A DNA stretch of 64,000 bases from DATBRC01 sp036560485. Lineage in GTDB: Bacteria; Pseudomonadota; Gammaproteobacteria; Burkholderiales; Burkholderiaceae_D. Below, one piece after another: positions 9,223 through 18,202 of the stretch. The notes under the pieces were generated by a model. The model had not been told where the DNA came from and made no database searches. It saw only the letters and a program-made list of their open reading frames with translations. The stretch lies in NCBI GenBank assembly GCA_036560485.1, contig DATBRC010000053.1:124001-188000 (forward strand), in the 5' to 3' direction. Each line of letters opens with the position of its first letter. Positions within the stretch are counted from its first letter, which is position 1. A program made the position numbers and the translations under genes.

Positions 9223-10953
9223 TTAAGCGTTTGTGCAGCCGAGAACTTCTTCCAGGCTGGTGAGTCCTTGTTTGACTTTCATCAAGCCCGATTCGCGTAA
9301 AGTTCTTACGCCTTCTCGTCTGGCTTGCGCTTCAATTTCCAGGGCTGTGCCGTGGGTCAAGATGATCCGTTCAATTTCTTCAGTGATCGGCATGATTTGA
9401 TAAATGCCTACGCGACCTTTGTAGCCGCTGCCGCTGCAGCGTTCACAACCAACTGGCTTGTATGGTTGCCAAGTGCCGTCCAAGTCTTCTTCTTTAAAAC
9501 CGGCTTCGAGCAAGGCTTCATCCACGATAACAGTCTGCTGTTTGCAAGTACACAGTCGACGCGCCAAACGTTGCGCAGTAATAAGGATCACTGCCGATGC
9601 AATATTAAAGGGGGCCACACCCATGTTCATTAAGCGTGTTAATGTGGATGGCGCATCGTTTGTATGCAGGGTGGAGAAAACCATATGTCCGGTTTGCGCA
9701 GCCTTGATCGAAATGTCAGCTGTTTCAAGATCACGAATCTCACCAACCATGATGATGTCAGGATCCTGACGCAAGAATGCCTTTAATGCGATGGGAAATG
9801 TCAGTCCAGCCCGGTCATTGATATTGACTTGATTCACGCCTGGCAAATTGATTTCAGCAGGATCTTCAGCAGTGGATATATTGATGCCAGGCTTGTTGAG
9901 AATGTTGAGGCACGTATACAACGACACAGTTTTACCCGAACCGGTTGGTCCGGTAACCAGCACCATTCCGTATGGACGTTCGATAGCATTCAGTAGAGTT
10001 TCTTTTTGATCGGGATCATAGCCAAGCGATTCGATACCCATTTGAGCTTGCGTGGCATCCAAAATACGCATCACTATTTTTTCGCCAAACAGTGTTGGCA
10101 ACGTGCTCACACGAAAATCGATGGACTTCGTTTTTGACATAACCAATTTCATGCGGCCATCTTGCGGCACACGTTTTTCGGATATGTCGAGTTTGGAAAT
10201 CACTTTGATACGCGAGGCCAATTTCTCTTTAATTGCGAGTGGCGGTTGTGCCACTTCTTTCAAAATACCATCGACGCGGAATCGAATTCGGTAAAATTTT
10301 TCGAAAGGTTCAAAATGCAAATCGGATGCGCCCAAGTTGATTGCATCGATGAGGATTTTTTGCAGGAATTTAACGACAGGTGCATCGTCAATATCGGCGG
10401 CTGCAGCCTCAGGTGTTGCAGCGCCACCGGTATCGACCTCAGAAAAATCGATTTCGAGATCGTCGCCAATTAACTCGTTAAGATTTTGTTCGGCGCTTTG
10501 TCCTAGCTTGTCGACTAACTGCATCAACGTCGTATGATCGACGATAACAGGATCAACAGTTAGCTCCGTTTGAAACTTGATCTGATCCAGGGCTTGCGTA
10601 TTAGTCGGATCCGATATGGCGACAGATACTTTATTTCCGCGTTTGGATAGGGCAACCACGCGTTGTGCAGCCATGAGTTTCGCATCAATAACGTTATCGG
10701 GCCTTGTCGTTAAATTGAAGGCCGCGAAGTCGATCATTGGGTAGCCAAAAGTTTCCGAGCAGAAAATGGCTAATGCACGTGAATCTATACTCCCGCTTTG
10801 AAGCAAGTTGTCGATAAAAGGTGTTTTTGACGATATGGCCTGCTTATTAATTGTCTCTGCTTGTTGCGCAGTAAGGCGACCTGCTTGCACCAATGCACGC
10901 GCAAGGCCGGACATGGAGGCATTTGAAGCCGAGCTAGGGAGAACTGCAGCCAT
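9223..10953 (-). CDS. pilB: PilB, type IV pilus extension ATPase
   Basis: Hexameric ATPase that powers pilus extension. The 576-residue protein has an N-terminal MshEN-type domain (1-150), then the GspE catalytic core with Walker A GPTGSGKT at 335-342, the Asp box, Walker B IIMVGEIRD and the His box. A zinc-binding cysteine cluster (CTC ... CERC) lies towards the C-terminus. The ATG at 10953 matches homologue length, although no clear Shine-Dalgarno precedes it. The retraction ATPases PilT/PilU are not in the window. Confidence 0.97.
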   Translation of the reverse strand: MAAVLPSSASNASMSGLARALVQAGRLTAQQAETINKQAISSKTPFIDNLLQSGSIDSRALAIFCSETFGYPMIDFAAFNLTTRPDNVIDAKLMAAQRVVALSKRGNKVSVAISDPTNTQALDQIKFQTELTVDPVIVDHTTLMQLVDKLGQSAEQNLNELIGDDLEIDFSEVDTGGAATPEAAAADIDDAPVVKFLQKILIDAINLGASDLHFEPFEKFYRIRFRVDGILKEVAQPPLAIKEKLASRIKVISKLDISEKRVPQDGRMKLVMSKTKSIDFRVSTLPTLFGEKIVMRILDATQAQMGIESLGYDPDQKETLLNAIERPYGMVLVTGPTGSGKTVSLYTCLNILNKPGINISTAEDPAEINLPGVNQVNINDRAGLTFPIALKAFLRQDPDIIMVGEIRDLETADISIKAAQTGHMVFSTLHTNDAPSTLTRLMNMGVAPFNIASAVILITAQRLARRLCTCKQQTVIVDEALLEAGFKEEDLDGTWQPYKPVGCERCSGSGYKGRVGIYQIMPITEEIERIILTHGTALEIEAQARREGVRTLRESGLMKVKQGLTSLEEVLGCTNA

Positions 10954-11084
10954 AAATTAAGTTACGCGAAATTAAGACAAAAACATCTAAGTAGCGTTAG
11001 ATAATGCCTCTAGGCATCTGATTTGTAAAGATATTGTGACTTTTTATCCCGTTTTAATTGTTGTTTGAGAGAGGTTTCGGGGCA

Positions 11085-12380
11085 TTAAATTCGGGTTGGT
11101 GATTTGGCTGTAGGCGATATTAGTTTTACCATTTTAATAGCTTGGTTTTGTACCTGTATGATTTCAATTATGCAATCGCCGATTTTCAAACTGACATTTG
11201 CCTCTGGAATATCGCGTAGTAATTCCAATAAAAACCCATTAAGCGTTTTGGGTCCATCAAGTGGAAAATTCAAATGAAGTTGTTTGTTAATGTCACGCAG
11301 TGTAGTTGTTCCTTCAAGTAAGCACTCACCATTATTGTCCCATCTGAATGTATCGGCGCGTGCAGCACCGGGTATCGAAGTAGTGAATTCACCCACCATT
11401 TCCTCAATAATGTCATCTAGCGTTACCAAGCCTTGAACCTCGCCATACTCGTCAACAATAATGCCTAATCGCTCATGCTTCTCCTGAAAATATTGTAATT
11501 GTGTGAACACATCCGTATCTTCAGGGATAAAGTAAGGCGGCACCAATAAATCTCGAAAGTCTTCAATTGTTAATTCATCTTTTTGATTGAGAAGGGCAAC
11601 AGCTTTTCGGACATGCAGGATTCCTATAATTTGATTGATTTCTCCTTGAAAGACAGGAAGTTTATTGTGATAACAAGTAGTGAGCTGGTTTTTGATTTCT
11701 TCTACCGATACGGAAAGATTGAGTGCTTCAATTTGCGCACGAGGGGTCATCACATCTTCAACGGAAATTTTTTCCAGGTCGAATAGATTAAGCAAAATGC
11801 TCTTGTGTTTCTTGGGGATGAAATTTCCACCCTCCAAGACCATCGACCGCAATTCTTCTGGTGACAAATGATGGTCACGTGCGTGGTTGCCGGCTTTGAT
11901 ATGCAAAATCTTCAGTAAACCTGACACAAATAAATTAACAAACCAGATTATCGGTTTGGCCATTGCCATCAAGGGTTTCAGGACGATACTTGTGGGCAGC
12001 GCGATGCGTTCTGGATATGTCGCACCGATTACTTTCGGCGCAATTTCGGCAAATACAATCAGTAAGAAAGCCACTGCAGCAGTCGCAATAGTAATCACGC
12101 GCTCATGGTTGCCAAACGCCGATATGGCGATGGCTGTGACCAATGCAGTCGCAAGCGCATTAATGAGCGTATTAGCGATGAGTACCAGCGAAAGTACTTT
12201 ATCAGTGCGGTCTAATAACCAAAGTGTTGTAGTCGCACGTTTACTGCCGCGTTTGGCCAAATGGCGTAATCGATGACGATTGGCTGCCATCAACGCAGTT
12301 TCCGCCATGGCGAAGAAGGCAGAACAAAGAATCAATAGGGCGAGCGCAAGAAGTTGCGCCCAAAATGGCACGGTATCCAA
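11085..12380 (-). CDS. CNNM/CBS-domain membrane protein (CorB/HlyC-CorC family)
   Basis: Probable inner-membrane Mg2+ or divalent-cation export protein of the CorB/CNNM type. In 431 residues it has an N-terminal DUF21 transmembrane domain (about 1-190, four hydrophobic segments), a CBS pair (about 210-330, with VMTPRAQIEAL and GIIVDEYGEVQGLVTLDDI) and a C-terminal CorC_HlyC domain. The start is TTG at 12380, with GGTGA a few bases upstream; homologues begin at this point. It is 34 bp after tRNA-Pro on the same strand. The hemolysin name attached to such proteins is misleading. Substrate is inferred. Confidence 0.88.
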   Translation of the reverse strand: MDTVPFWAQLLALALLILCSAFFAMAETALMAANRHRLRHLAKRGSKRATTTLWLLDRTDKVLSLVLIANTLINALATALVTAIAISAFGNHERVITIATAAVAFLLIVFAEIAPKVIGATYPERIALPTSIVLKPLMAMAKPIIWFVNLFVSGLLKILHIKAGNHARDHHLSPEELRSMVLEGGNFIPKKHKSILLNLFDLEKISVEDVMTPRAQIEALNLSVSVEEIKNQLTTCYHNKLPVFQGEINQIIGILHVRKAVALLNQKDELTIEDFRDLLVPPYFIPEDTDVFTQLQYFQEKHERLGIIVDEYGEVQGLVTLDDIIEEMVGEFTTSIPGAARADTFRWDNNGECLLEGTTTLRDINKQLHLNFPLDGPKTLNGFLLELLRDIPEANVSLKIGDCIIEIIQVQNQAIKMVKLISPTAKSPTRI

Positions 12381-12414
12381 AGGTCACCGTAAAGAAGTTT
12401 GCATAGATGTTGGT

Positions 12415-12491
12415 TGGTCGGGGTGAGAGGATTCGAACCTCCGGCCTCTACGTCCCGAACGTAGCGCTCTACCAGGCTAAGCTACACCCCG
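12415..12491 (-). tRNA. proK: tRNA-Pro, anticodon CGG
   Basis: A 77-nt cloverleaf on the minus strand. The acceptor stem starts CGGGGTG and pairs with CACCCCG, followed by an encoded CCA. The anticodon stem CTACG/CGTAG encloses the loop TTCGGGA, giving anticodon CGG, which reads CCG. The TTCGAAT T-loop is intact. It lies between ispB and the CNNM/CBS gene. The gene symbol follows E. coli usage for tRNA-Pro(CGG). Confidence 0.97.
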
Positions 12492-12536
12492 AATGCGTGG
12501 CCATATAGAGAATTACATTTCGATGATAGACGTTTT

Positions 12537-13526
12537 TTAATTGGTACGAGCCACCGCGAAGTCGCACAATTGTAACAAGGAATCCTTGGGTTGGCTATGC
12601 GGCAGACCAGCAATTGAAGCGATGGCACGTTGCGCAGCTTTCTCGGCTTCTCGTCTGGTATATTCAAAAGCGCCGGAAAATTTCAGTGCTTCTAAAATCG
12701 TATGAAAATGATTTTCATCGCCGTTTTGAATGCATGTGCGCACCAGTTCGCGCTCAATATCAGAGCCATGTTGCATAAGGTAAATTAACGGCAAGGTTGG
12801 TTTGCCCTCACGTAAATCATCCCCAACATTCTTGCCTATTTCTGTCGCATTACCTGAATAGTCCAACACATCATCAATTAATTGAAAAGCCGTGCCCAGC
12901 GAGCGCCCAAATTCTGCGGCTGAATTAATTTCCGCATCTGTTGCACCTGCAATCAAGGCGCCTAACTGACAAGCTGCTTCAAACAGCTTTGCAGTTTTAG
13001 AGCGAATGACTTGCAGATAGCGCTGTTCAGTCACATCAGGATCGTGCATGTTCAATAACTGCAGTACCTCGCCTTCCGCAATGACGTTGGTCGCATCGGC
13101 CAGGATTTGCATCACACGCATATTATTAAGTGACACCATCATCTGAAACGCGCGCGAGTAAACAAAATCACCTACTAGCACGGATGCAGCGTTGCCGAAC
13201 AAAGCGTTTGCAGTTTGGCGCCCGCGGCGCATAGAGGATTCGTCTACTACGTCATCATGCAAAAGCGTTGCGGTGTGGATAAATTCGATCACCGTCGCCA
13301 AGGTGTGGTGTTGGGTACCGCGATAGCCATAGGCATCGGCAAACAAGAGTACCAGTTGCGGTCTGATGCGTTTTCCACCGGCGCTGATGATGTATTCGGC
13401 AATTTGGCTCACCAAAGGAACATCAGAATACAATTGTTTCCTGATAACAGAATTGACTGCATCCATACCGGTTGCGATAGGTGGAGTCAATATGTGTTTG
13501 GAAGCGAGCAGTTGGGCGGCAGACAA
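12537..13526 (-). CDS. ispB: IspB, octaprenyl (polyprenyl) diphosphate synthase
   Basis: Makes the isoprenoid side chain of ubiquinone. The 329-residue trans-prenyltransferase has the first aspartate-rich motif DDVVDES at 91-97 and the second, DDVLD, at 218-222, with GKRIRPQL at 51-58 binding isopentenyl diphosphate. It is divergent from rplU-rpmA-obgE, the arrangement found in most beta- and gammaproteobacteria. Chain length C8 is inferred from relatives. Confidence 0.95.
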   Translation of the reverse strand: MSAAQLLASKHILTPPIATGMDAVNSVIRKQLYSDVPLVSQIAEYIISAGGKRIRPQLVLLFADAYGYRGTQHHTLATVIEFIHTATLLHDDVVDESSMRRGRQTANALFGNAASVLVGDFVYSRAFQMMVSLNNMRVMQILADATNVIAEGEVLQLLNMHDPDVTEQRYLQVIRSKTAKLFEAACQLGALIAGATDAEINSAAEFGRSLGTAFQLIDDVLDYSGNATEIGKNVGDDLREGKPTLPLIYLMQHGSDIERELVRTCIQNGDENHFHTILEALKFSGAFEYTRREAEKAAQRAIASIAGLPHSQPKDSLLQLCDFAVARTN

Positions 13527-13616
13527 GATAAAACCTGTAAATGGTCGTCAATTAACAAGATTATACGATGACCAGCAGTTTGCGCGATGGTAGGCTTCAT
13601 TTGTTGATATTTACAC

Positions 13617-13638
13617 ATGGCTTGCATTTGCAAGCCAT
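13617..13638. promoter_or_regulatory. Perfect 10-bp inverted repeat beside the rplU promoter
   Basis: ATGGCTTGCA, two bases, then TGCAAGCCAT form a perfect inverted repeat that ends 7 bp before the rplU -35 box. It sits between divergent ispB and rplU, about 90 bp upstream of ispB. Symmetry and position suit an operator, but the binding protein is unknown. Confidence 0.5.
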
Positions 13639-13645
13639 ACTGGTT

Positions 13646-13674
13646 TTGACCTGGCATATAAGTCCATGTATAAT
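13646..13674 (+). promoter_or_regulatory. Sigma-70 promoter of rplU-rpmA-obgE
   Basis: TTGACC (13646-13651), a 17-bp spacer and a perfect TATAAT (13669-13674). The predicted transcript starts near 13681, giving a leader of about 75 nt before the rplU ATG. Confidence 0.85.
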
Positions 13675-13755
13675 TGGAGGTTTTCCCGATTCTCCAGGTT
13701 TATTTCAAGGGGTTCGAAGAGAGAAAAGTCCTTTAATTATTTGATGAGGTTTCAC

Positions 13756-14067
13756 ATGTACGCGGTCATAAAAACCGGTGGCAAACAATACAAAGTTGTC
13801 GCTGGTGAAAAATTTAAAGTAGAACAGATACCGGCAGACATTGGTTCCGAAATCACCATCGATCAAGTGCTCGCAGTAGGTGCGGGCGACACCATTAAGT
13901 TTGGTGCTCCTTTGGTCGCAGGTGCTACGGTACTGGCTACGGTTTTGGCGCATGGTCGCCACGATAAAGTCAAGATTTTCAAGATGCGCCGTCGTAAGCA
14001 CTACCAGAAGCACCAAGGCCATCGCCAAAATTACACCGAATTGCAAATCGTTTCGATCAACGGCTAA
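13756..14067 (+). CDS. rplU: Ribosomal protein bL21
   Basis: Large-subunit ribosomal protein that binds 23S rRNA. The 103-residue product begins MYAVIKTGGKQYKV, the standard N-terminus, so the ATG at 13756 is the start rather than the in-frame ATG at 13666 that lies in the promoter. GAGG lies about six bases upstream. rpmA follows after 37 bp. Confidence 0.98.
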   Translation: MYAVIKTGGKQYKVVAGEKFKVEQIPADIGSEITIDQVLAVGAGDTIKFGAPLVAGATVLATVLAHGRHDKVKIFKMRRRKHYQKHQGHRQNYTELQIVSING

Positions 14068-14104
14068 GCCTTTATCGAACTAACCAGATACCAAGGAGTC
14101 AGAA

Positions 14105-14362
14105 ATGGCACACAAAAAAGGCGGCGGCACTACGCGCAACGGTCGCGATTCAGAATCGAAGCGACTCGGAGTTAAAGTTTACGGTGGTCAAGCGATCAAT
14201 GCAGGCGGCATCATTGTTCGTCAACGCGGCACGAAAGTGCACGCAGGTGAAAACGTCGGTATGGGCAAAGACCATACCTTGTTTGCGCTGGTGGACGGCA
14301 AGGTGCAGTTTGCAACCAAAGGCGCTTTGCAGCGCCACATCGTTACCGTAGTACCTGCGTAA
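14105..14362 (+). CDS. rpmA: Ribosomal protein bL27
   Basis: Large-subunit protein whose N-terminal tail reaches the peptidyl transferase centre. The 85 residues begin MAHKKGGGTTRNGRDS, matching the family except that Thr replaces the usual Ser at GGGS. An AAGGAG sequence precedes the ATG. It is followed by two hairpins and then obgE. Confidence 0.98.
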   Translation: MAHKKGGGTTRNGRDSESKRLGVKVYGGQAINAGGIIVRQRGTKVHAGENVGMGKDHTLFALVDGKVQFATKGALQRHIVTVVPA

Positions 14363-14382
14363 AATTTTTAGATACGCATTGT

Positions 14383-14431
14383 AAGGCGCAAGCCTTCAAT
14401 CGAAAGGCTCTGCCCCAGGTAGAGCCTTTTT
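14383..14431 (+). terminator. Hairpin pair between rpmA and obgE, second resembling an intrinsic terminator
   Basis: First a short AAGGC-GCAA-GCCTT hairpin with a GNRA loop (14383-14396). Then AAAGGCTCT (14403-14411) pairs with AGAGCCTTT (14421-14429) followed by further Ts. The second has the form of a terminator or partial attenuator, which would make ribosomal protein mRNA more abundant than obgE mRNA. Confidence 0.6.
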
Positions 14432-14450
14432 AGTTTTATGGCGGCAAATC

Positions 14451-15557
14451 ATGAAGTTTATCGACGAAGCAAAAATCGAAGTCATTGCTGGAGATGGCGG
14501 CAACGGCTGCGCCTCTTTTTGTCGTGAAAAATTCAGGCCATTCGGCGGCCCAGATGGTGGCGACGGCGGTAAAGGCGGCAGCATATGGGCTGTTGCTGAT
14601 CGCAATATCAACACGCTAGTCGACTATCGTTTTTCCAAGTTGCACAAGGCGCGTAACGGTGAAAATGGACGCGGTGCCGACTGCTATGGAAAGGGTGCCG
14701 ATGACATCATGTTGCGCATGCCGGTTGGCACATTGATCATCGACCAAAACGATGGTGAGATTGTGGCCGACCTGACAGAGCATGATCAGCAGGTATTGCT
14801 CGCAAAAGGTGGTGAAGGCGGATGGGGCAATATCCATTTTAAATCTTCAACCAATCGCGCACCACGTCAAAAGAGTGATGGCAAAGAAGGCGAGCGCCGC
14901 GAACTGCGTTTGGAGTTGAAAGTATTGGCAGATGTTGGTTTGCTTGGCATGCCGAATGCAGGCAAGTCGACTTTCATTACGGCAGTCTCGAATGCGCGCC
15001 CGAAAATTGCAGACTATCCGTTTACAACATTGCATCCAAATCTGGGTGTGGTACGTGTCAGTCATGAAAAAAGTTTTGTGATTGCAGACATTCCTGGGCT
15101 TATTGAAGGAGCTGCAGAAGGTGCAGGGTTGGGAATTCAATTTCTGCGTCACTTGCAGCGTACGCGGCTGCTGTTGCACATAGTGGATTTGGCGCCGTTT
15201 GAAAATGTGGATCCAGTCAAAGAAGCCAAGGCGATCGTCAAGGAACTAAAAAAATACGATGAATCGCTCTATGACAAACCGCGTTGGCTTGTGCTGAACA
15301 AGTTGGACATGGTGCCAGATGAAGACAGGAAGAAACGCGTGAAAGATTTCATCAAGCGTTTTGGATGGAAAGGCCCTGTGTTTGAAATTTCAGCACTAAC
15401 ACGCGAAGGTTGTGAAGATCTGGTGGTTGAAATTTATAATTACCTGGCAGAGCAACGCCAACTGGAAAGCCGTTCAGAAGAGTCGCAGATGGTTGAAGAG
15501 GCCCAAGGGATTTTGTCGATTGATCCGGATGATCCGCGGTTTAAAGTGATGGAATAA
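14451..15557 (+). CDS. obgE: ObgE (CgtA), essential ribosome-associated GTPase
   Basis: GTPase acting in late 50S assembly and stress control. The 368 residues hold the glycine-rich Obg domain (1-158), then the G domain with G1 GMPNAGKST at 166-174, G3 DIPGLIEG and G4 NKLD. A short acidic C-terminal tail follows. The order rplU-rpmA-obgE-proB is classic. Confidence 0.98.
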   Translation: MKFIDEAKIEVIAGDGGNGCASFCREKFRPFGGPDGGDGGKGGSIWAVADRNINTLVDYRFSKLHKARNGENGRGADCYGKGADDIMLRMPVGTLIIDQNDGEIVADLTEHDQQVLLAKGGEGGWGNIHFKSSTNRAPRQKSDGKEGERRELRLELKVLADVGLLGMPNAGKSTFITAVSNARPKIADYPFTTLHPNLGVVRVSHEKSFVIADIPGLIEGAAEGAGLGIQFLRHLQRTRLLLHIVDLAPFENVDPVKEAKAIVKELKKYDESLYDKPRWLVLNKLDMVPDEDRKKRVKDFIKRFGWKGPVFEISALTREGCEDLVVEIYNYLAEQRQLESRSEESQMVEEAQGILSIDPDDPRFKVME

Positions 15558-15630
15558 ACACCGAGTAAAGTGATCACCGCGGATGTTTGATTGTTAAAGC
15601 GGCTGAGGTTTCGCAACTCCTAATATATCT

Positions 15631-16749
15631 ATGAATTCTGCCATCCAAAAAGCCAAGCGCCTGATTATCAAAGTTGGTTCATCTCTCGTCACGAATGACG
15701 GCAAAGGAATCGACAATGCTGCGATTGCCAAATGGGCCGCGCAGATCGCGCAACTGCGATTGCTAGGCAAAGAGGTGGTGTTGGTGAGCTCCGGCGCTAT
15801 CGCTGAAGGCATGCAGCGCCTTGGTTTTGACAAGCGTCCAACGGGTATTCATGAGTTGCAAGCCTGTGCAGCAGTCGGGCAAATGGGCTTGGCGCAAATT
15901 TATGAAACCAGTTTCCGCGCACACCAGTTGGGCACGGCACAAGTTCTGTTGACGCATGCCGATCTGGCAGATCGCGAACGTTACCTGAATGCGCGTTCGA
16001 CCCTATTCACGCTGCTGCGCTTTGGTGTAATACCGATCATCAATGAGAACGACACAGTCGTGACAGACGAGATCAAGTTTGGCGATAACGACACACTCGG
16101 TGCATTGGTGGCAAATTTGATTGAGGGTGATGCGTTAATCATCCTGACCGATCAAAAAGGTTTGTTCACTGCAGACCCTCGTAAAAATCCGCAAGCGGAA
16201 TTCGTGCATGAGGCAGTGGCAGGAGATGCAGCTCTGGAAGCGATGGCAGGCGGTGCGGGTACCAGTATTGGCCGTGGCGGGATGTTGACAAAAATTCTGG
16301 CAGCCAAGCGTGCGGCAACATCAGGCGCACACACAATTATTGCATGTGGGCGCGAGGAGAATGTGCTGACGCGACTCGCTGCTGGCGAGGCCATTGGCAC
16401 ACAATTAACAGCGCAGACGGCACAATTGACCGCGCGTAAACAATGGATGGCGGATCACTTGCAAACAGCCGGCAAGGTTGTGCTCGATGCGGGTGCGGTA
16501 CAGAAGTTGACATCAGAAGGTAAATCCCTGCTGCCGATCGGCGTCATCGAAGTCAAAGGTGAGTTTGGACGTGGGGATGTCATTACCTGTGTTGATGAAA
16601 GCGGGCGCGCTATTTCTCGCGGCATGACAAACTATGCAAGTTCAGAGGCGCGCCGTATCATGCGGCGGTCATCATCTGAAATCAGTTCAATATTGGGTTT
16701 TGTCGAAGAACCTGAACTGATTCATCGTGACAATATGGTATTGCTTTAA
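15631..16749 (+). CDS. proB: ProB, glutamate 5-kinase
   Basis: First enzyme of proline synthesis, phosphorylating the gamma carboxyl of glutamate; feedback-inhibited by proline in relatives. The 372-residue protein has the amino-acid kinase domain (VGSSLVTNDGKGID, GAIAEG, NENDTV, FGDNDTLGALVA) and a C-terminal PUA domain from about 280. It follows obgE by 73 bp and is convergent with the CNP1-like gene. proA is not in the window. Confidence 0.97.
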   Translation: MNSAIQKAKRLIIKVGSSLVTNDGKGIDNAAIAKWAAQIAQLRLLGKEVVLVSSGAIAEGMQRLGFDKRPTGIHELQACAAVGQMGLAQIYETSFRAHQLGTAQVLLTHADLADRERYLNARSTLFTLLRFGVIPIINENDTVVTDEIKFGDNDTLGALVANLIEGDALIILTDQKGLFTADPRKNPQAEFVHEAVAGDAALEAMAGGAGTSIGRGGMLTKILAAKRAATSGAHTIIACGREENVLTRLAAGEAIGTQLTAQTAQLTARKQWMADHLQTAGKVVLDAGAVQKLTSEGKSLLPIGVIEVKGEFGRGDVITCVDESGRAISRGMTNYASSEARRIMRRSSSEISSILGFVEEPELIHRDNMVLL

Positions 16750-16765
16750 TTGGATTGAGTCACAA

Positions 16766-17302
16766 TCAATTTCCGTTGAATCCTTGCGTAAAGGGTCTCT
16801 GCATCCGCATTCGATCCAGTATTTCATCCACACTGCCGGCAATCAGTTTGTTATCGCAAAAATAATCGTGAGCAAGTGCGGCATGCTGACGGTTGGTTGT
16901 CTTTTCGACGATAGGTTCCCATTTGTCGCGACGTGAACGTCCCCATGTACCGTCCTTGTGTCCAAATGCATATAGTTTTACTTCAGAAGACGAGCAACGG
17001 ATTCCTTCGTAGCTGATATTTTCTGACCCTGATGTGCTTTTGCTGACCAGAACATAACGTATTACACCATCTGAACCAGCCGTCAGCGATTTTGAGTCAA
17101 TCGCAAATTTCAGTGTTGTAGTGGCGCTTACATAAAAGGGAATCAAATTCTCATTTTTGGGTGCTGCGGGAAGTTGCGTCACGATTTCTTGCCATGGCTT
17201 TGCATCATCATCGAAGTCTTGTTCAAAGCGCAATTGGGCATGCGCTGTAATCAAAAATGTAAATTGCAAAGCAAGGACAAGGAAAATTTTTTGGTTTGGC
17301 AT
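16766..17302 (-). CDS. CNP1-like family exported protein
   Basis: A 178-residue protein of the CNP1-like family, named after a Neisseria protein of unknown role. An N-terminal signal peptide (about 1-22, ending AHA) predicts export to the periplasm or outer membrane. The family segment includes FYVSATTTLKFAIDS and YEGIRCSSSEVKLYAFG. Two cysteines in the mature part (IRC and YFC) could pair. It is divergent from proS-side genes and adjacent to rppH. Function unknown. Confidence 0.82.
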   Translation of the reverse strand: MPNQKIFLVLALQFTFLITAHAQLRFEQDFDDDAKPWQEIVTQLPAAPKNENLIPFYVSATTTLKFAIDSKSLTAGSDGVIRYVLVSKSTSGSENISYEGIRCSSSEVKLYAFGHKDGTWGRSRRDKWEPIVEKTTNRQHAALAHDYFCDNKLIAGSVDEILDRMRMQRPFTQGFNGN

Positions 17303-17416
17303 GTTGTTGCGCTATCGGTGAGAACTCGGATCGATTATTACATTCAATTTAGCGTTGTTCACATAAGCACGTCGGTGTGAGCAAATCGCAAAAATTACAG
17401 AACAGGATGTGAAGCT

Positions 17417-18007
17417 TTACTTGTCGTCATTGGATTTTGTTTCAGTATCCGGAGATTTTTTCTGTTCTTCAGAATTGCTCTCATGTTCTTGTCTTAAATA
17501 ACGGGCAAGATGGCGATAGGGATTATTATGCGCCGGACGTGTCAGAAAACGTGATAATTCCTGCAATGCCATTTGATAGACATCGCGTTTGAATTCAATC
17601 ACCACATCCAATGGGATCCAGTAATTGTGCCAACGCCATGCATCGAACTCCGGATGATTAGTCAGCCGCAGATTAATGTCCGTGTCACGCCCTACCATAC
17701 GCAATAAAAACCAAATCTGCTTTTGGCCTCTATAGTGCCCGCGGATATCGCGCTTGATGAAATGATCAGGCACTTCGTAGCGCAACCAGTCCCGGGTGCG
17801 TCCGATAATTTTGACATGCTCCGCCTTCAAGCCGATTTCTTCTTCCAATTCCCGATACATGGCTTGTTCGGGAGTTTCGCCGTATTTAATCCCGCCTTGT
17901 GGAAATTGCCACGAATGCTCGCGCACCCGCTTTCCCCACCACACCTCGTTATGGGCGTTGAGCAAGATAATGCCGACGTTAGGGCGGAAGCCTTCACGAT
18001 CCAGCAT
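17417..18007 (-). CDS. rppH: RppH, RNA pyrophosphohydrolase
   Basis: Removes pyrophosphate from 5' triphosphorylated mRNA and so triggers RNase E decay. The 196-residue protein starts MLDREGFRPNVGIILLN, the family N-terminus, and has a full Nudix box (Gly38, Glu44, Arg52-Glu53, Glu56-Glu57, Gly59) after SWQFPQGG. The last 35 residues are charged and poorly conserved. It is divergent from proS, an arrangement common in betaproteobacteria. Confidence 0.96.
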   Translation of the reverse strand: MLDREGFRPNVGIILLNAHNEVWWGKRVREHSWQFPQGGIKYGETPEQAMYRELEEEIGLKAEHVKIIGRTRDWLRYEVPDHFIKRDIRGHYRGQKQIWFLLRMVGRDTDINLRLTNHPEFDAWRWHNYWIPLDVVIEFKRDVYQMALQELSRFLTRPAHNNPYRHLARYLRQEHESNSEEQKKSPDTETKSNDDK

Positions 18008-18202
18008 GTTGGTTCCTCGATACTTTCTGCAGCTAGATGCGCCTCATCATCCTATTGGCACGCACACACTCCTGCCTGTGTCGGTAAAAACGCAAGGCAG
18101 AATGGGGTTGAATCAATTGTGTGAAGAATGGGCACATCAAGCAGCTAATCCTTTAAAATTGAGTTGATTATAACTCTCTCTTTTTAAAAAGAATTCACCG
18201 AT

